From NCBI GenBank assembly GCA_023250495.1, contig JAHFAP010000036.1:1-13463 (forward strand): a stretch of 13,463 nt of DNA, given 5' to 3'. Of this stretch, positions 1-6,318 are shown piece after piece. Each line of letters opens with the position of its first letter. Position 1 is the first letter of the stretch. Origin of the DNA: Deltaproteobacteria bacterium (GTDB lineage: Bacteria > Desulfobacterota > Binatia > UBA9968). A model generated the notes under the pieces. The model saw only the letters and a program-made list of their open reading frames with translations, was not told where the DNA came from and searched no databases. A program made the position numbers and the translations under genes.

Positions 1-30
1 GTGCAAGTCGATCGCACCATAAAGTCTCAT
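1..30 (-). CDS. IS110-family transposase, N-terminal fragment (runs off window)
   Basis: Only the first ten codons lie in the window; they read MRLYGAIDLH from an ATG at 30. This matches the usual opening of many IS110-family transposases, where the Asp of the 'GIDLH' block is the first acidic residue of the RuvC-like DEDD catalytic domain. A strong Shine-Dalgarno (AGGAGG, minus strand, about 37-43) precedes the ATG at good spacing, so this is a genuine start and not a chance match. The rest of the gene lies to the left. The family excises and integrates DNA through a circular intermediate and, for several members, uses a structured bridge RNA from a non-coding end of the element. With only ten residues the family call rests on that motif and the start context; subgroup (IS110 or IS1111) cannot be told. 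Confidence 0.6.
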   Translation of the reverse strand, partial: MRLYGAIDLH

Positions 31-50
31 CTCTTCTCCTCCTTTGAGTT

Positions 51-77
51 GTGGGGTTGGCTTACGCTCAACCCTAC
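51..77. repeat. REP-like hairpin at the transposase non-coding end
   Basis: The arms GTGGGGTTG (51-59) and CAACCCTAC (69-77) pair with a single G-T mismatch; an inner GC/GC pair closes a TTAC loop, leaving one bulged T. The palindrome sits just upstream of the transposase ribosome-binding site. It resembles the GTAGGGTTG-type REP palindromes that are common in bacterial genomes. It may be part of the insertion sequence's left end, a structured RNA, or a REP target next to which the element landed. The element boundary cannot be set from one end. The rest of 78-235 shows no other clear feature. Confidence 0.5.
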
Positions 78-235
78 AGCCTCTTGGAGAAGCCTTCTAG
101 ATGATTATCAAATTCATTAAGAAGGCAACAGCTAATAAGCAGCGAAGGAAACCGTGATTGGGCTCGCCGGTCTTTCTCAACAGTCTATCAGTCGAGCATC
201 TCCATAATCTCCACCGCCAGTGTCGGCAGCAGAAA

Positions 236-508
236 TCACGAGTCGCCTTTCAGGTTGGTGTCCCGAAATTTGCGGATAATTCCTTGAGCATCCCAGTCTC
301 CAAGCTCTTTAGCCAGCGCGTCAATTTTACGTGACGCCTCCTGCATCTTCTGACGCGTTTCCTCCTCTTTGCGCTGAAGCTGCTTGGCTTCGATATATTT
401 CTCTAAAGCAGTCTGGATGAGGGCGCTACGATTGGTTCCCTCTGCCTTCGCCTCCTCGTCGATTTCGTCGAGCAGTTTATCCTTTAAGAAAACGTTCACG
501 CGACCCAT
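236..508 (-). CDS. Ribbon-helix-helix (CopG/Arc-type) antitoxin or repressor
   Basis: This 90-residue protein has a ribbon-helix-helix fold at the N-terminus. A beta strand (RVNVFLKD, 3-10) is followed by helix A (11-22), a turn with the EGTNRSALI block (23-31) and helix B to about residue 41. A charged, probably coiled-coil segment follows (about 42-68), ending in a short tail (70-90). Such proteins bind DNA as dimers and are usually antitoxins that repress their own operon and neutralise a PIN or RelE toxin with the C-terminal tail. No toxin follows: after the TGA at 236 the same frame gives only about 15 codons (FLLPTLAVEIMEMLD) before another stop, and then comes the IS110 end. The antitoxin therefore looks orphaned, perhaps because the insertion removed a partner. 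The start at 508 has an AGGTGG ribosome-binding site. A stand-alone regulator is the alternative. Confidence 0.75.
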   Translation of the reverse strand: MGRVNVFLKDKLLDEIDEEAKAEGTNRSALIQTALEKYIEAKQLQRKEEETRQKMQEASRKIDALAKELGDWDAQGIIRKFRDTNLKGDS

Positions 509-519
509 GACCCACCTCG

Positions 520-557
520 TACTGCAGTATTAGACGACACTACGGGTATGTTATCAA
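520..557 (-). promoter_or_regulatory. Promoter and palindromic operator of the RHH gene
   Basis: On the minus strand TTGATA (552-557) and TAATAC (527-532) form a sigma70-like pair with a 19-base spacer, slightly long. A perfect 10-bp palindrome, TACTGCAGTA (520-529), overlaps the -10 and lies 11 bases upstream of the ATG. This is the place expected for autorepression by a ribbon-helix-helix protein. The call is from motif matching only. Confidence 0.4.
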
Positions 558-653
558 GTCTGTAGATAAGATACTCATGTTCACCCAGGCAAAGCCGAAG
601 GGACCGAAACTAAAACTCTTGCACCTGCAAAGCGTAGACGGGTCTTTTTAAAT

Positions 654-688
654 AGACTGTTGATCCTCGTCGAAGACTGTCGTAAAAG
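654..688 (+). promoter_or_regulatory. Possible senA promoter with a direct repeat
   Basis: TTGATC (660-665) and TAAAAG (683-688) are 17 bases apart, a weak sigma70 match whose transcript would begin only a few bases before the ATG at 700. There is no recognisable Shine-Dalgarno before that ATG, so a leaderless or nearly leaderless message is possible. The heptamer AGACTGT occurs at 654-660 and 674-680, exactly 20 bases apart, flanking the -35. This could be a regulator site, but such short repeats also arise by chance. Confidence 0.25.
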
Positions 689-699
689 TTATTAGACGT

Positions 700-2076
700 A
701 TGACCAGTAGTCCCGAAAAGATCTCAGCGGCCCAGCTCATCGAGCTGCTGAGAGAGGCCCGACGCCGCACCCTGGAGCTGATCGCCGATCTCAGCGACGA
801 GCAGATGATCGGTCCGCGCCTCACCATCGTCAACCCTCTGCTCTGGGAGATCGGGCACATCGCATGGACCCAGGAGTTCTGGGTGCTGCGCCATCTGCGC
901 GGGCAGAGACCTCTCGTCGAAGGCGCCGACGCCCTCTATAATTCCACCGAAGTCGCCCATGACACGCGCTGGGAGCTGTTGCTTCCTTCGCGCGAAAAAA
1001 CTCTGGCTTACATGGACACGGTCCTGAGCCGGGTCACGGACAGCCTTGGCGCCCGCGAGCCGGCGCCTGAAAAGACTTACTTCCATCTCCTCGTCCTCTT
1101 CCACGAAGACATGCACGACGAGGCGATCACCTACACCAGACAAACCCTGGGTTACCCGCCGCCGAAATTGAGCGTGGCGGAGCAGACCACGAACGAAAAA
1201 ATTCACGGCGCGCCTCTTCTCGGCGACGCACAGATTCCCGGCGGCACATTCATGTTGGGCGCGTTTCCCGACCTCCCCTTCGTCTTTGACAACGAGAAAT
1301 GGGCTCATCCTGTTGAGCTCAAGCCGTTCCGCATCGGCCGCGCGCCAGTGACGAACGGACAGTTTGCCGCGTTCGTAGACGACGGAGGATACCGGCGGCG
1401 AGAATTTTGGAGCGCGGAGGGCTGGCGCTGGCTGGAATCCGGAGGCTCGCCGGCGCTGGAGCGTTCTTTCTCCAAGTTCTTTAGGAGGGAGCAAGAACAC
1501 ATCTCTTCATCGGAGAAAGCCGAACATCCGGCCTATTGGAAAAGAGAATCCGGCGGACGCTGGCTGCAGCGCATTTTCGATAGATACGTCGCGCTCGGGA
1601 AAGATCTTCCCGTGATGCACGTGAATTGGTACGAGGCCGACGCCTACTGCAGATGGTCAGGCCGGAGACTTCCCACCGAGGCGGAATGGGAGATGGCCGC
1701 GTCCGTCGAGCCCGCCACCGGCCGCAAGCGGCTCTTTCCCTGGGGCAACGACGCGCCCACGCCGTCGCGCGCCAACCTGGACGGCCGCGCATTGGGGTTG
1801 GTGGAGGTCGGCGCACTGCCCGAGGGAGACAGCGCCTTCGGCTGCCGCCAGATGATCGGCAATGTCTGGGAGTGGACGGCGAGCGACCTCTTGCCTTATC
1901 CGGGCTTTGTAATCGATCCTTACAAGGAATATTCGCAGCCGTGGTTCGGAACGCATAAGGTTCTGCGCGGCGGTTGCTGGGCCACGCGCTCGCGCCTGAT
2001 CCGCAACAGCTGGCGCAACTTTTATACTCCGGACCGGCGCGATGTGTGGGCGGGTTTCCGCACTTGCGCGCTCTAA
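700..2076 (+). CDS. senA: Selenoneine synthase SenA (EgtB-like non-haem iron C-Se bond enzyme)
   Basis: This 458-residue cytosolic enzyme has an N-terminal DinB-like four-helix domain (about 8-160) and a C-terminal formylglycine-generating-enzyme/sulfatase-modifying fold (about 175-458). This is the architecture of EgtB, the iron-dependent sulfoxide synthase of ergothioneine synthesis. The likely iron triad is His53 (in EIGHIAW) plus His135 and His139 (HEDMH), matching the EgtB H...HxxxH pattern. The FGE half shows HVNWYEADAYCRW (307-319), LPTEAEWE (324-331), IGNVWEW (386-392) and the end block LRGGCWATRS...NFYTP...AGFR (422-455), typical of the SenA-type subgroup. SenA couples a selenosugar to hercynine, giving a selenoxide that breaks down to selenoneine. 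The SenB-type gene begins 5 bases downstream, which is what separates this from ordinary EgtB. OvoA is excluded because no methyltransferase domain follows. Substrate choice (Se or S) is inferred from context. Confidence 0.85.
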   Translation: MTSSPEKISAAQLIELLREARRRTLELIADLSDEQMIGPRLTIVNPLLWEIGHIAWTQEFWVLRHLRGQRPLVEGADALYNSTEVAHDTRWELLLPSREKTLAYMDTVLSRVTDSLGAREPAPEKTYFHLLVLFHEDMHDEAITYTRQTLGYPPPKLSVAEQTTNEKIHGAPLLGDAQIPGGTFMLGAFPDLPFVFDNEKWAHPVELKPFRIGRAPVTNGQFAAFVDDGGYRRREFWSAEGWRWLESGGSPALERSFSKFFRREQEHISSSEKAEHPAYWKRESGGRWLQRIFDRYVALGKDLPVMHVNWYEADAYCRWSGRRLPTEAEWEMAASVEPATGRKRLFPWGNDAPTPSRANLDGRALGLVEVGALPEGDSAFGCRQMIGNVWEWTASDLLPYPGFVIDPYKEYSQPWFGTHKVLRGGCWATRSRLIRNSWRNFYTPDRRDVWAGFRTCAL

Positions 2077-2081
2077 GCAGC

Positions 2082-3035
2082 ATGAAGATCAGGCTCATCA
2101 CTCCGGCATCGGCGAACGAGCGCAACGGTAACAGCATCACCGCCGTGCGCTGGAAGCGCATCCTCAGCCAGCTCGGCCACCGCGTCGTCCTCGAGGAACG
2201 CTACGAAGGCGGAGCTTGCGATCTCATGATCGCTCTGCACGCGCTGCGCAGCTTCGAATCGATCAGGCGGTTCCGAGAAATGCATCCCGGTCTCCCGCTG
2301 ATCGTGGCCCTCACCGGAACCGACCTCTATCGCTATATCCACACGCATGCCAACGCGCGGAAGTCGCTTGAGCTGGCGAGCTGCCTGATCGTCCTGCAGG
2401 AGAAGGGAATCGCCGAACTGCCGAAGCGATTCCGTTCCAAGACAAGAGTTATCTATCAGTCCGCTCCGCAACTCAACGGCCATGTCCCAGAAGCCGGCAA
2501 CGGCTTCAGGGTCTGCGTCGTTGGGCACCTGCGACCGGAGAAGGATCCATTGCGTGCGGCCATGGCGGCGCGCCGCCTTCCGGCGTCCTCCCGAGTGCAG
2601 GTGGTCCACATAGGCCGGGCTCTGAGCGGCGAGATGGAAAGGAGAGCGCGCGCGGAGCTCGCCCGCAACCCGCGCTACCGTTGGGTCGGGGAGCTGCCGC
2701 ACTGGCGGACGCGGCGCGTGCTGGCCAGCAGCCGCCTGCTGGCGCTCACTTCGCGGATGGAAGGCAGCGCCAATGTCCTCTCCGAGGCGATCGCCTCGTC
2801 GGTGCCGGTGGTCTCCTCAAAAATACCCGGGCTCATCGGCACCCTCGGAGAAAATTATCCCGGCTACTTTTCCGTGGGAAATACGCGCGAGCTCGCCGAC
2901 CTCCTTCGCAAGGCTGAATCCGATTCGAAATTTTACCGCAGGCTTAAGTCCCACTGCGCGCGGCTGCGATCCCTGGTCGATCCCAAGCGCGAGCGATCGG
3001 CGTGGAAAAAACTGCTTAGCGAATTGAGTGACTAA
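2082..3035 (+). CDS. senB: Selenosugar synthase SenB (GT4-like glycosyltransferase)
   Basis: This 317-residue GT-B glycosyltransferase-like protein belongs to the group found beside SenA-type genes. SenB uses selenophosphate and a UDP-sugar to make a 1-seleno-sugar, the selenium donor for SenA. Visible signatures are the N-terminal strand KIRLITPASA (2-11), LIVALTGTDLY (73-83), VVGHLRPEKDP (146-156) opening the C-terminal Rossmann domain, and the GT4 E-x7-E pair Glu227/Glu235 in EGSANVLSEAIASSVPVV. I chose the ATG at 2082 because the KIR(L/I)xTP opening is the conserved family start. A longer frame reaching 1974 only re-reads the end of senA. The start lies 5 bases after the senA stop, so the two genes are surely one transcript and probably translationally coupled. 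No signal peptide or membrane segment is seen. The third pathway gene, SenC, does not follow. Confidence 0.85.
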   Translation: MKIRLITPASANERNGNSITAVRWKRILSQLGHRVVLEERYEGGACDLMIALHALRSFESIRRFREMHPGLPLIVALTGTDLYRYIHTHANARKSLELASCLIVLQEKGIAELPKRFRSKTRVIYQSAPQLNGHVPEAGNGFRVCVVGHLRPEKDPLRAAMAARRLPASSRVQVVHIGRALSGEMERRARAELARNPRYRWVGELPHWRTRRVLASSRLLALTSRMEGSANVLSEAIASSVPVVSSKIPGLIGTLGENYPGYFSVGNTRELADLLRKAESDSKFYRRLKSHCARLRSLVDPKRERSAWKKLLSELSD

Positions 3036-3084
3036 TACAATCGTCTGAATATTTGTTACATCTCCTTATTTCCCTCTCGCCCCA

Positions 3085-3130
3085 CCCTCACTCTAACCCT
3101 CTCCCTGCTAGGGAGAGGGAAGGGTGAGGG
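3085..3130. terminator. Long hairpin repeat between convergent genes
   Basis: The inner arms CCCTCTCCCT (3097-3106) and AGGGAGAGGG (3110-3119) pair perfectly around a 3-base GCT loop. Outer arms CCCTCAC (3085-3091) and GTGAGGG (3124-3130) extend the stem across a small internal loop. It sits between the ends of senB (plus) and the MFS gene (minus), so it can stop transcription in both directions, although there is no clean U-tract. The CCCTC-rich palindrome is of a kind dispersed through many proteobacterial genomes, so it is probably also a multicopy intergenic repeat. Confidence 0.65.
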
Positions 3131-3162
3131 ACAAAAATGTAACGGAATTTAATGCGCCGGTA

Positions 3163-4398
3163 TTAGGTTCCGTTCCTGTGCGCTTCATGAATCCACTTCT
3201 TCACCCACGGCAGCAGGACAAAAGCAGGCAGCGAGATAAGGAACGTCAGAGCGAAGTAGTTGCCGTAACCCATCCGCTCGGCGCCCAGGCCGCTCACTCC
3301 ACCCACCAGGCGGCCGGTCAGCGAAAAGATCGAAGAGAGGAAGGCGTACTGCACGGTAGCGTGCTCCTTCTCGCAGACGTTCATTAAGAAGGCGAGAAAG
3401 GCCGCCGTCCCAAGACCGCCGGTGAAAGATTCAAAGACCGAGGCGCTGTAGAGGCCGAAGCGGCCCAGCTCGGCCCAGGCGACCACGGCATAGCCGAGAT
3501 TGGAGACCGCCTGCAACAAACCCAGCGCCCAGATGCCACGAAAAGTTCCGTAGCGAGCGATAAAAGCGCCGCCGGCCAGCGAGCCGGCCACGCTCAGAAT
3601 AATGCCCGCGGTCGTAGGAACCAGCCCGATCTCGAACACAGACCGCCCCTGATCAACCCAGAAAGGCTTCACCATCGGACCGATGGCAAACTCTCCGAGC
3701 TTGTAGAACAGAACGAACAGGACCAGAGGAACCGCGTTCCAGGTTCCGATCCAATTCGCAAAACCCGCAATCCATTGCGACCGCGTTTGCTCCGGGAGCT
3801 CGAGTCGCGGCGCACGCAAGACCAAAAAGCCGAGCAGCACGAAAACGAGCGCGGCGCAGAGGTAAAGCACGCTCCACGGAAATATCGCGGCGAGAAAAAC
3901 GGTGCCGCCACCGATCACCACCAGCGCCACGCGATAGGCCGAGGCGCGCACGCCGTTCGCCGGTCCCTCTTCCTCGCGGTCGATCAAAGCGACGGTGTAC
4001 GAGTCGATGGCGATATCCTGCGTCGCCGAGAGCGTGGTGAGCAGAAGCAAAAGGCCGGCGAGGAGCCAACCTGGATGCACGGCATCCACCAGGGGCAGAA
4101 GCCCGACGGCGAGCGCTATCGCCATCATACAACCGCTGACCCAAACCCTGCGGTCGCCGAAGCGGTGGACCAGCGGAGACCAAAAAACCTTGAGCGAATA
4201 GGGCAGCTCTAGCAGGCGCAGGCCGCCGATGGCGCCGAGAGAAATTCCCTGAAGCCGCAGATAGACCGGCAGCGCCTCCCAAAGAATCGCCAGCGGACTG
4301 CCCTGGATGAAATAGAGAAGGGCTACGACGCCGAGCTTCTTCCTCGACTCCGGGGCAAGACGCTCCGCGCCCAAAATGCTCCAGACAGTTACTTTCAC
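3163..4398 (-). CDS. AmpG-like major facilitator superfamily permease
   Basis: This 411-residue inner-membrane protein has about 12 hydrophobic segments. AmpG-type landmarks are LLYFIQGSPLAILWEALPVYL (begins about 28), a LELPYSLKVFWSPLVHRFGD segment after helix 2 (about 64-82), and SATQDIAIDSY (124-134) in helix 4. AmpG proper imports anhydro-muropeptides for cell-wall recycling, but the wider AmpG-like group includes carriers of unknown substrate, and nothing here fixes the cargo. The open frame begins at a GTG (4398) with a weak ribosome-binding site, so the first 10-20 residues are uncertain. The gene converges on senB and is divergent from the arsenate reductase gene, sharing a roughly 140-base control region with it. 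It could export or import a pathway compound, but that is speculation. Confidence 0.75.
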   Translation of the reverse strand: MKVTVWSILGAERLAPESRKKLGVVALLYFIQGSPLAILWEALPVYLRLQGISLGAIGGLRLLELPYSLKVFWSPLVHRFGDRRVWVSGCMMAIALAVGLLPLVDAVHPGWLLAGLLLLLTTLSATQDIAIDSYTVALIDREEEGPANGVRASAYRVALVVIGGGTVFLAAIFPWSVLYLCAALVFVLLGFLVLRAPRLELPEQTRSQWIAGFANWIGTWNAVPLVLFVLFYKLGEFAIGPMVKPFWVDQGRSVFEIGLVPTTAGIILSVAGSLAGGAFIARYGTFRGIWALGLLQAVSNLGYAVVAWAELGRFGLYSASVFESFTGGLGTAAFLAFLMNVCEKEHATVQYAFLSSIFSLTGRLVGGVSGLGAERMGYGNYFALTFLISLPAFVLLPWVKKWIHEAHRNGT

Positions 4399-4540
4399 AA
4401 CGATCCGAGTAGCAGATCTGGAGTCGGATAGAAAGAGAAAAGGATTCAGTCCACATCCTTGCGGACAAGCGGCGCGCCGCCGGGAAGGCTGGCGCGTCGG
4501 TAAATCTTATGATACTCGCCGTGGAAAGGTCCAAAGGGAA

Positions 4541-4954
4541 ATGAAGCCGAAAAGCATTCTTTTTCTCTGCACCGCCAATTCCTGCCGCAGCCAGATGGCT
4601 GAAGGCTTTGCCGGCAAGCTCGCGACGCAAGGAATCCAGATCTACAGCGCGGGGACTGAGCCGAAGACAGTTCACCCTCTGGCGATCAAAGTCATGAAAG
4701 AAGTTGGGATCGATATCTCCGCTCAGAGATCGAAGAGCCTGGAAGAAGTTCCGCTGGAGAAGATTTCTCTTGTGGTGACTCTCTGCGGCGAGGTCGCTGA
4801 AAGCTGCCCGACACTTGCCAAAAAAATAGAGCGGCGTCATTGGCCACTAGCCGACCCGGCTTTGGCCCGCGGAGATGAAGAGACGGTTTTGAAGACTTTC
4901 AGAAACGTGCGCGACGAAATCCGTGATCGAGTGGAGAGTCTGTTTTCCCTTTAA
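4541..4954 (+). CDS. arsC: Thioredoxin-coupled arsenate reductase (low-molecular-weight phosphatase family)
   Basis: This 137-residue cytosolic enzyme should reduce arsenate to arsenite. The P-loop CTANSCR (10-16) is the C-x5-R phosphatase loop. Cys10, Cys82 (LCGE) and Cys89 (SCP) fall at the same numbers as the redox-relay cysteines of Staphylococcus aureus ArsC, and Asp105 (ADP) matches the catalytic acid. The reductase function is therefore better supported than a tyrosine phosphatase. I start at the ATG at 4541 because MKPKSILFLC is the conserved family opening and a purine-rich AAAGGGAA lies just upstream; the frame is open further back but lacks family sequence there. A TATGAT (4508-4513) could be its -10, though no good -35 is seen. 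No arsR, arsB or acr3 is in the window, so this gene stands alone apart from the divergent permease. Confidence 0.88.
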   Translation: MKPKSILFLCTANSCRSQMAEGFAGKLATQGIQIYSAGTEPKTVHPLAIKVMKEVGIDISAQRSKSLEEVPLEKISLVVTLCGEVAESCPTLAKKIERRHWPLADPALARGDEETVLKTFRNVRDEIRDRVESLFSL

Positions 4955-4985
4955 CCCTTCAACCCTCTATCCCTTGATCTGCTAA

Positions 4986-5276
4986 TCAGCTGGTGCTGAA
5001 GGAATAGTTCCGCACGGTGCCGTCCCGGTTAAAGATGAAGTGCAGCCGCTTCTGCTGCAGACCTGTGACGGAATAGAGAGAGTAGTAATAGGTCCAAGTC
5101 TCGTACCCGCTGTCGGCGCCTCTTTCCACCGGCTCGCCAAAGGCCGCATAGACCTGGTCCTTAGTCGTCACATTGGGTTCGAGCTTTTCGATGGGAAAAG
5201 TGGGAAAGTCTCTTCCCACCGAGTAGCACCCGGCGAGAACAAGAATGACGAACAGAAGACAGAGTCGGTTCCACAT
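4986..5276 (-). CDS. Small outer-membrane lipoprotein, SmpA/BamE-like fold
   Basis: This is a 96-residue precursor. A short signal peptide (residues 1-16) ends in the lipobox LAGC, so Cys17 should be lipidated and the protein anchored in an envelope membrane. Residue 18 is Tyr, not Asp, consistent with outer-membrane sorting. The mature part shows the SmpA/BamE-like pattern: VTTKDQVYAAFGEP (37-49), then YETWTYYY (58-65) and the strand pair LHFIFNRDGTVRNYSF (79-94). It is shorter than and divergent from true BamE, so membership of the outer-membrane assembly complex is not shown. The start at 5276 has a strong GAGGAG site and lies 9 bases after the recR stop, making it the last gene of the dnaX-ybaB-recR operon. 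It converges on arsC with a 31-base gap. Confidence 0.75.
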   Translation of the reverse strand: MWNRLCLLFVILVLAGCYSVGRDFPTFPIEKLEPNVTTKDQVYAAFGEPVERGADSGYETWTYYYSLYSVTGLQQKRLHFIFNRDGTVRNYSFSTS

Positions 5277-5285
5277 AACTCCTCC

Positions 5286-5906
5286 TCAAATCTCTCTCCT
5301 GCCCTCAAACGCCTTGCCCAGGGTCACGGCATCGGTATATTCGAGATCGCCGCCCATCGGCAGGCCGCGCGCGATGCGCGTGACTTTAATGCCCAGCGGC
5401 TTGAGCGCCTTGGAGAGATACAGCGCGGTCGCTTCGCCCTCGACGGTCGGATTGGTCGCGACAATGACCTCGCGGACGCCGGCGCCTCCGACCCGTTCCA
5501 ACAGCTCTTTGATCCGCAGCGCCTCCGGCCCGATGCCGTCGAGCGGAGAGATCGTTCCCTGGAGCACGTGGTATAGCCCTTTGTACTCCTGCGACTTCTC
5601 CACCGCCATCATGTCCGACGGCTTTTCCACGACGCAGATCTTTTCCCGCTCCCGCCGGGGATCCTGGCACACTCTGCATTCCGCCCCATCACTGCGGCGG
5701 GGATCGATCTCGCTCAACCCGAAGCAGGTGCGACATATACCCATCTCCCGCTTGAGCCTGCCGATGCTCTCCGCCAGCTCCTGCACATCTTCGGCCTTCT
5801 CTTTGAGCATGTGAAAGGCCAGGCGTGCGGCTGTTTTCTCGCCGATTCCCGGCAGTTTGCAGAGTTCCCGAATCAGACGGGCAAGGGGTGCGGGATAGTT
5901 ACTCAT
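5286..5906 (-). CDS. recR: Recombination mediator RecR
   Basis: This 206-residue protein acts with RecO (and RecF) to load RecA at gapped DNA. Domains in order are a helix-hairpin-helix (LPGIGEKTAARLAFHML, 18-34), a zinc finger with Cys58/Cys61 and Cys77/Cys80, and a Toprim domain starting at ICVVEKPSDMMAVE (90-103) and including ATNPTVEGEATALYL. The length is normal for the family (about 200). I start at MSNYPAPLARLI (5906), the family-typical start. The open frame extends to 5951, but the extra 15 residues are encoded by the repeat at 5911-5955 and look non-native. No good Shine-Dalgarno precedes 5906, apparently because the repeat has replaced normal leader sequence. It is downstream of ybaB in the conserved dnaX-ybaB-recR order. 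Confidence 0.95.
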   Translation of the reverse strand: MSNYPAPLARLIRELCKLPGIGEKTAARLAFHMLKEKAEDVQELAESIGRLKREMGICRTCFGLSEIDPRRSDGAECRVCQDPRREREKICVVEKPSDMMAVEKSQEYKGLYHVLQGTISPLDGIGPEALRIKELLERVGGAGVREVIVATNPTVEGEATALYLSKALKPLGIKVTRIARGLPMGGDLEYTDAVTLGKAFEGRREI

Positions 5907-5910
5907 TTCG

Positions 5911-5955
5911 GATTTTGGATTGCCGATTTTGGATTCAAATCTAAAATCCAAAATC
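5911..5955. repeat. AT-rich 11-mer repeat cluster before recR
   Basis: GATTTTGGATT occurs at 5911-5921 and 5925-5935 (14-base period) and inverted, AATCCAAAATC, at 5945-5955; a similar AAAATC motif continues to about 5962. The direct and inverted copies can fold into a hairpin. The cluster is far more AT-rich than the flanking genes and fills the ybaB-recR gap right up to the recR ATG. It looks like an invading or slippage-grown intergenic repeat of unknown function. Confidence 0.65.
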
Positions 5956-5972
5956 TAAAATCGAAAATTGTA

Positions 5973-6299
5973 TCAGGGCGTTAGCCCTGGAATTTTCAGG
6001 CCTCCGGTGATCTTGCTCATCTCTTCCGCGGCCATCTCGCGCGCCAGCCGGAGCCCTTCGTTGACCGCTGCCAGGATCAAGTCCTCCAGCATCTCCATCT
6101 CCTGGGGATTGACGACCGTCGGGTCGATCTTTACGGACGACAACGCAAGCTGACCGTTGACCGTGACGCGCACCATGCCGCCTCCGGCGGAGGCTTCCAC
6201 GGTCCTGCGCGCCAGCTCTTCCTGAACCTGCGCCAGCCTCGCCTGCATCTCCTGAGCCTGCTTGAAAATATTTCCCATGCCCCCGAAGCCCTTGGCCAT
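5973..6299 (-). CDS. ybaB: Nucleoid-associated protein, YbaB/EbfC family
   Basis: This 108-residue protein is of normal family length. It opens with MAKGFGGMGNIFKQAQEMQ, then has a helical arm (about 10-35), the conserved EASAGGGMVRVTVNG core (about 35-49) and the helix LEDLILAAVNEGLRLAREMAAEEMSKITGG typical of the family (about 71-100). Family members dimerise into a tweezer-like shape and bind DNA with little sequence preference. The start at 6299 has a good AAGGAAG site. It lies 19 bases after the dnaX stop and 66 bases before recR, the near-universal neighbourhood of this gene. Confidence 0.93.
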   Translation of the reverse strand: MAKGFGGMGNIFKQAQEMQARLAQVQEELARRTVEASAGGGMVRVTVNGQLALSSVKIDPTVVNPQEMEMLEDLILAAVNEGLRLAREMAAEEMSKITGGLKIPGLTP

Positions 6300-6318
6300 A
6301 ACGCTTCCTTTCTCTCGT

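Noticed and set aside
180..235. PIN-type toxin gene downstream of the RHH gene
   Set aside because: The possible overlapping GTG frame gives about 20 codons without a PIN DTS-type motif before a stop.
724..1500. 258-codon open frame on minus, inside senA
   Set aside because: Antisense shadow of a well-supported plus-strand gene in GC-rich DNA; the protein has no recognisable motifs and arginine-rich composition.
3653..4840. 395-codon open frame on minus across the permease and arsC
   Set aside because: Out-of-frame reading of the permease that also runs antisense to arsC; low-complexity Ala/Arg-rich product without family features.
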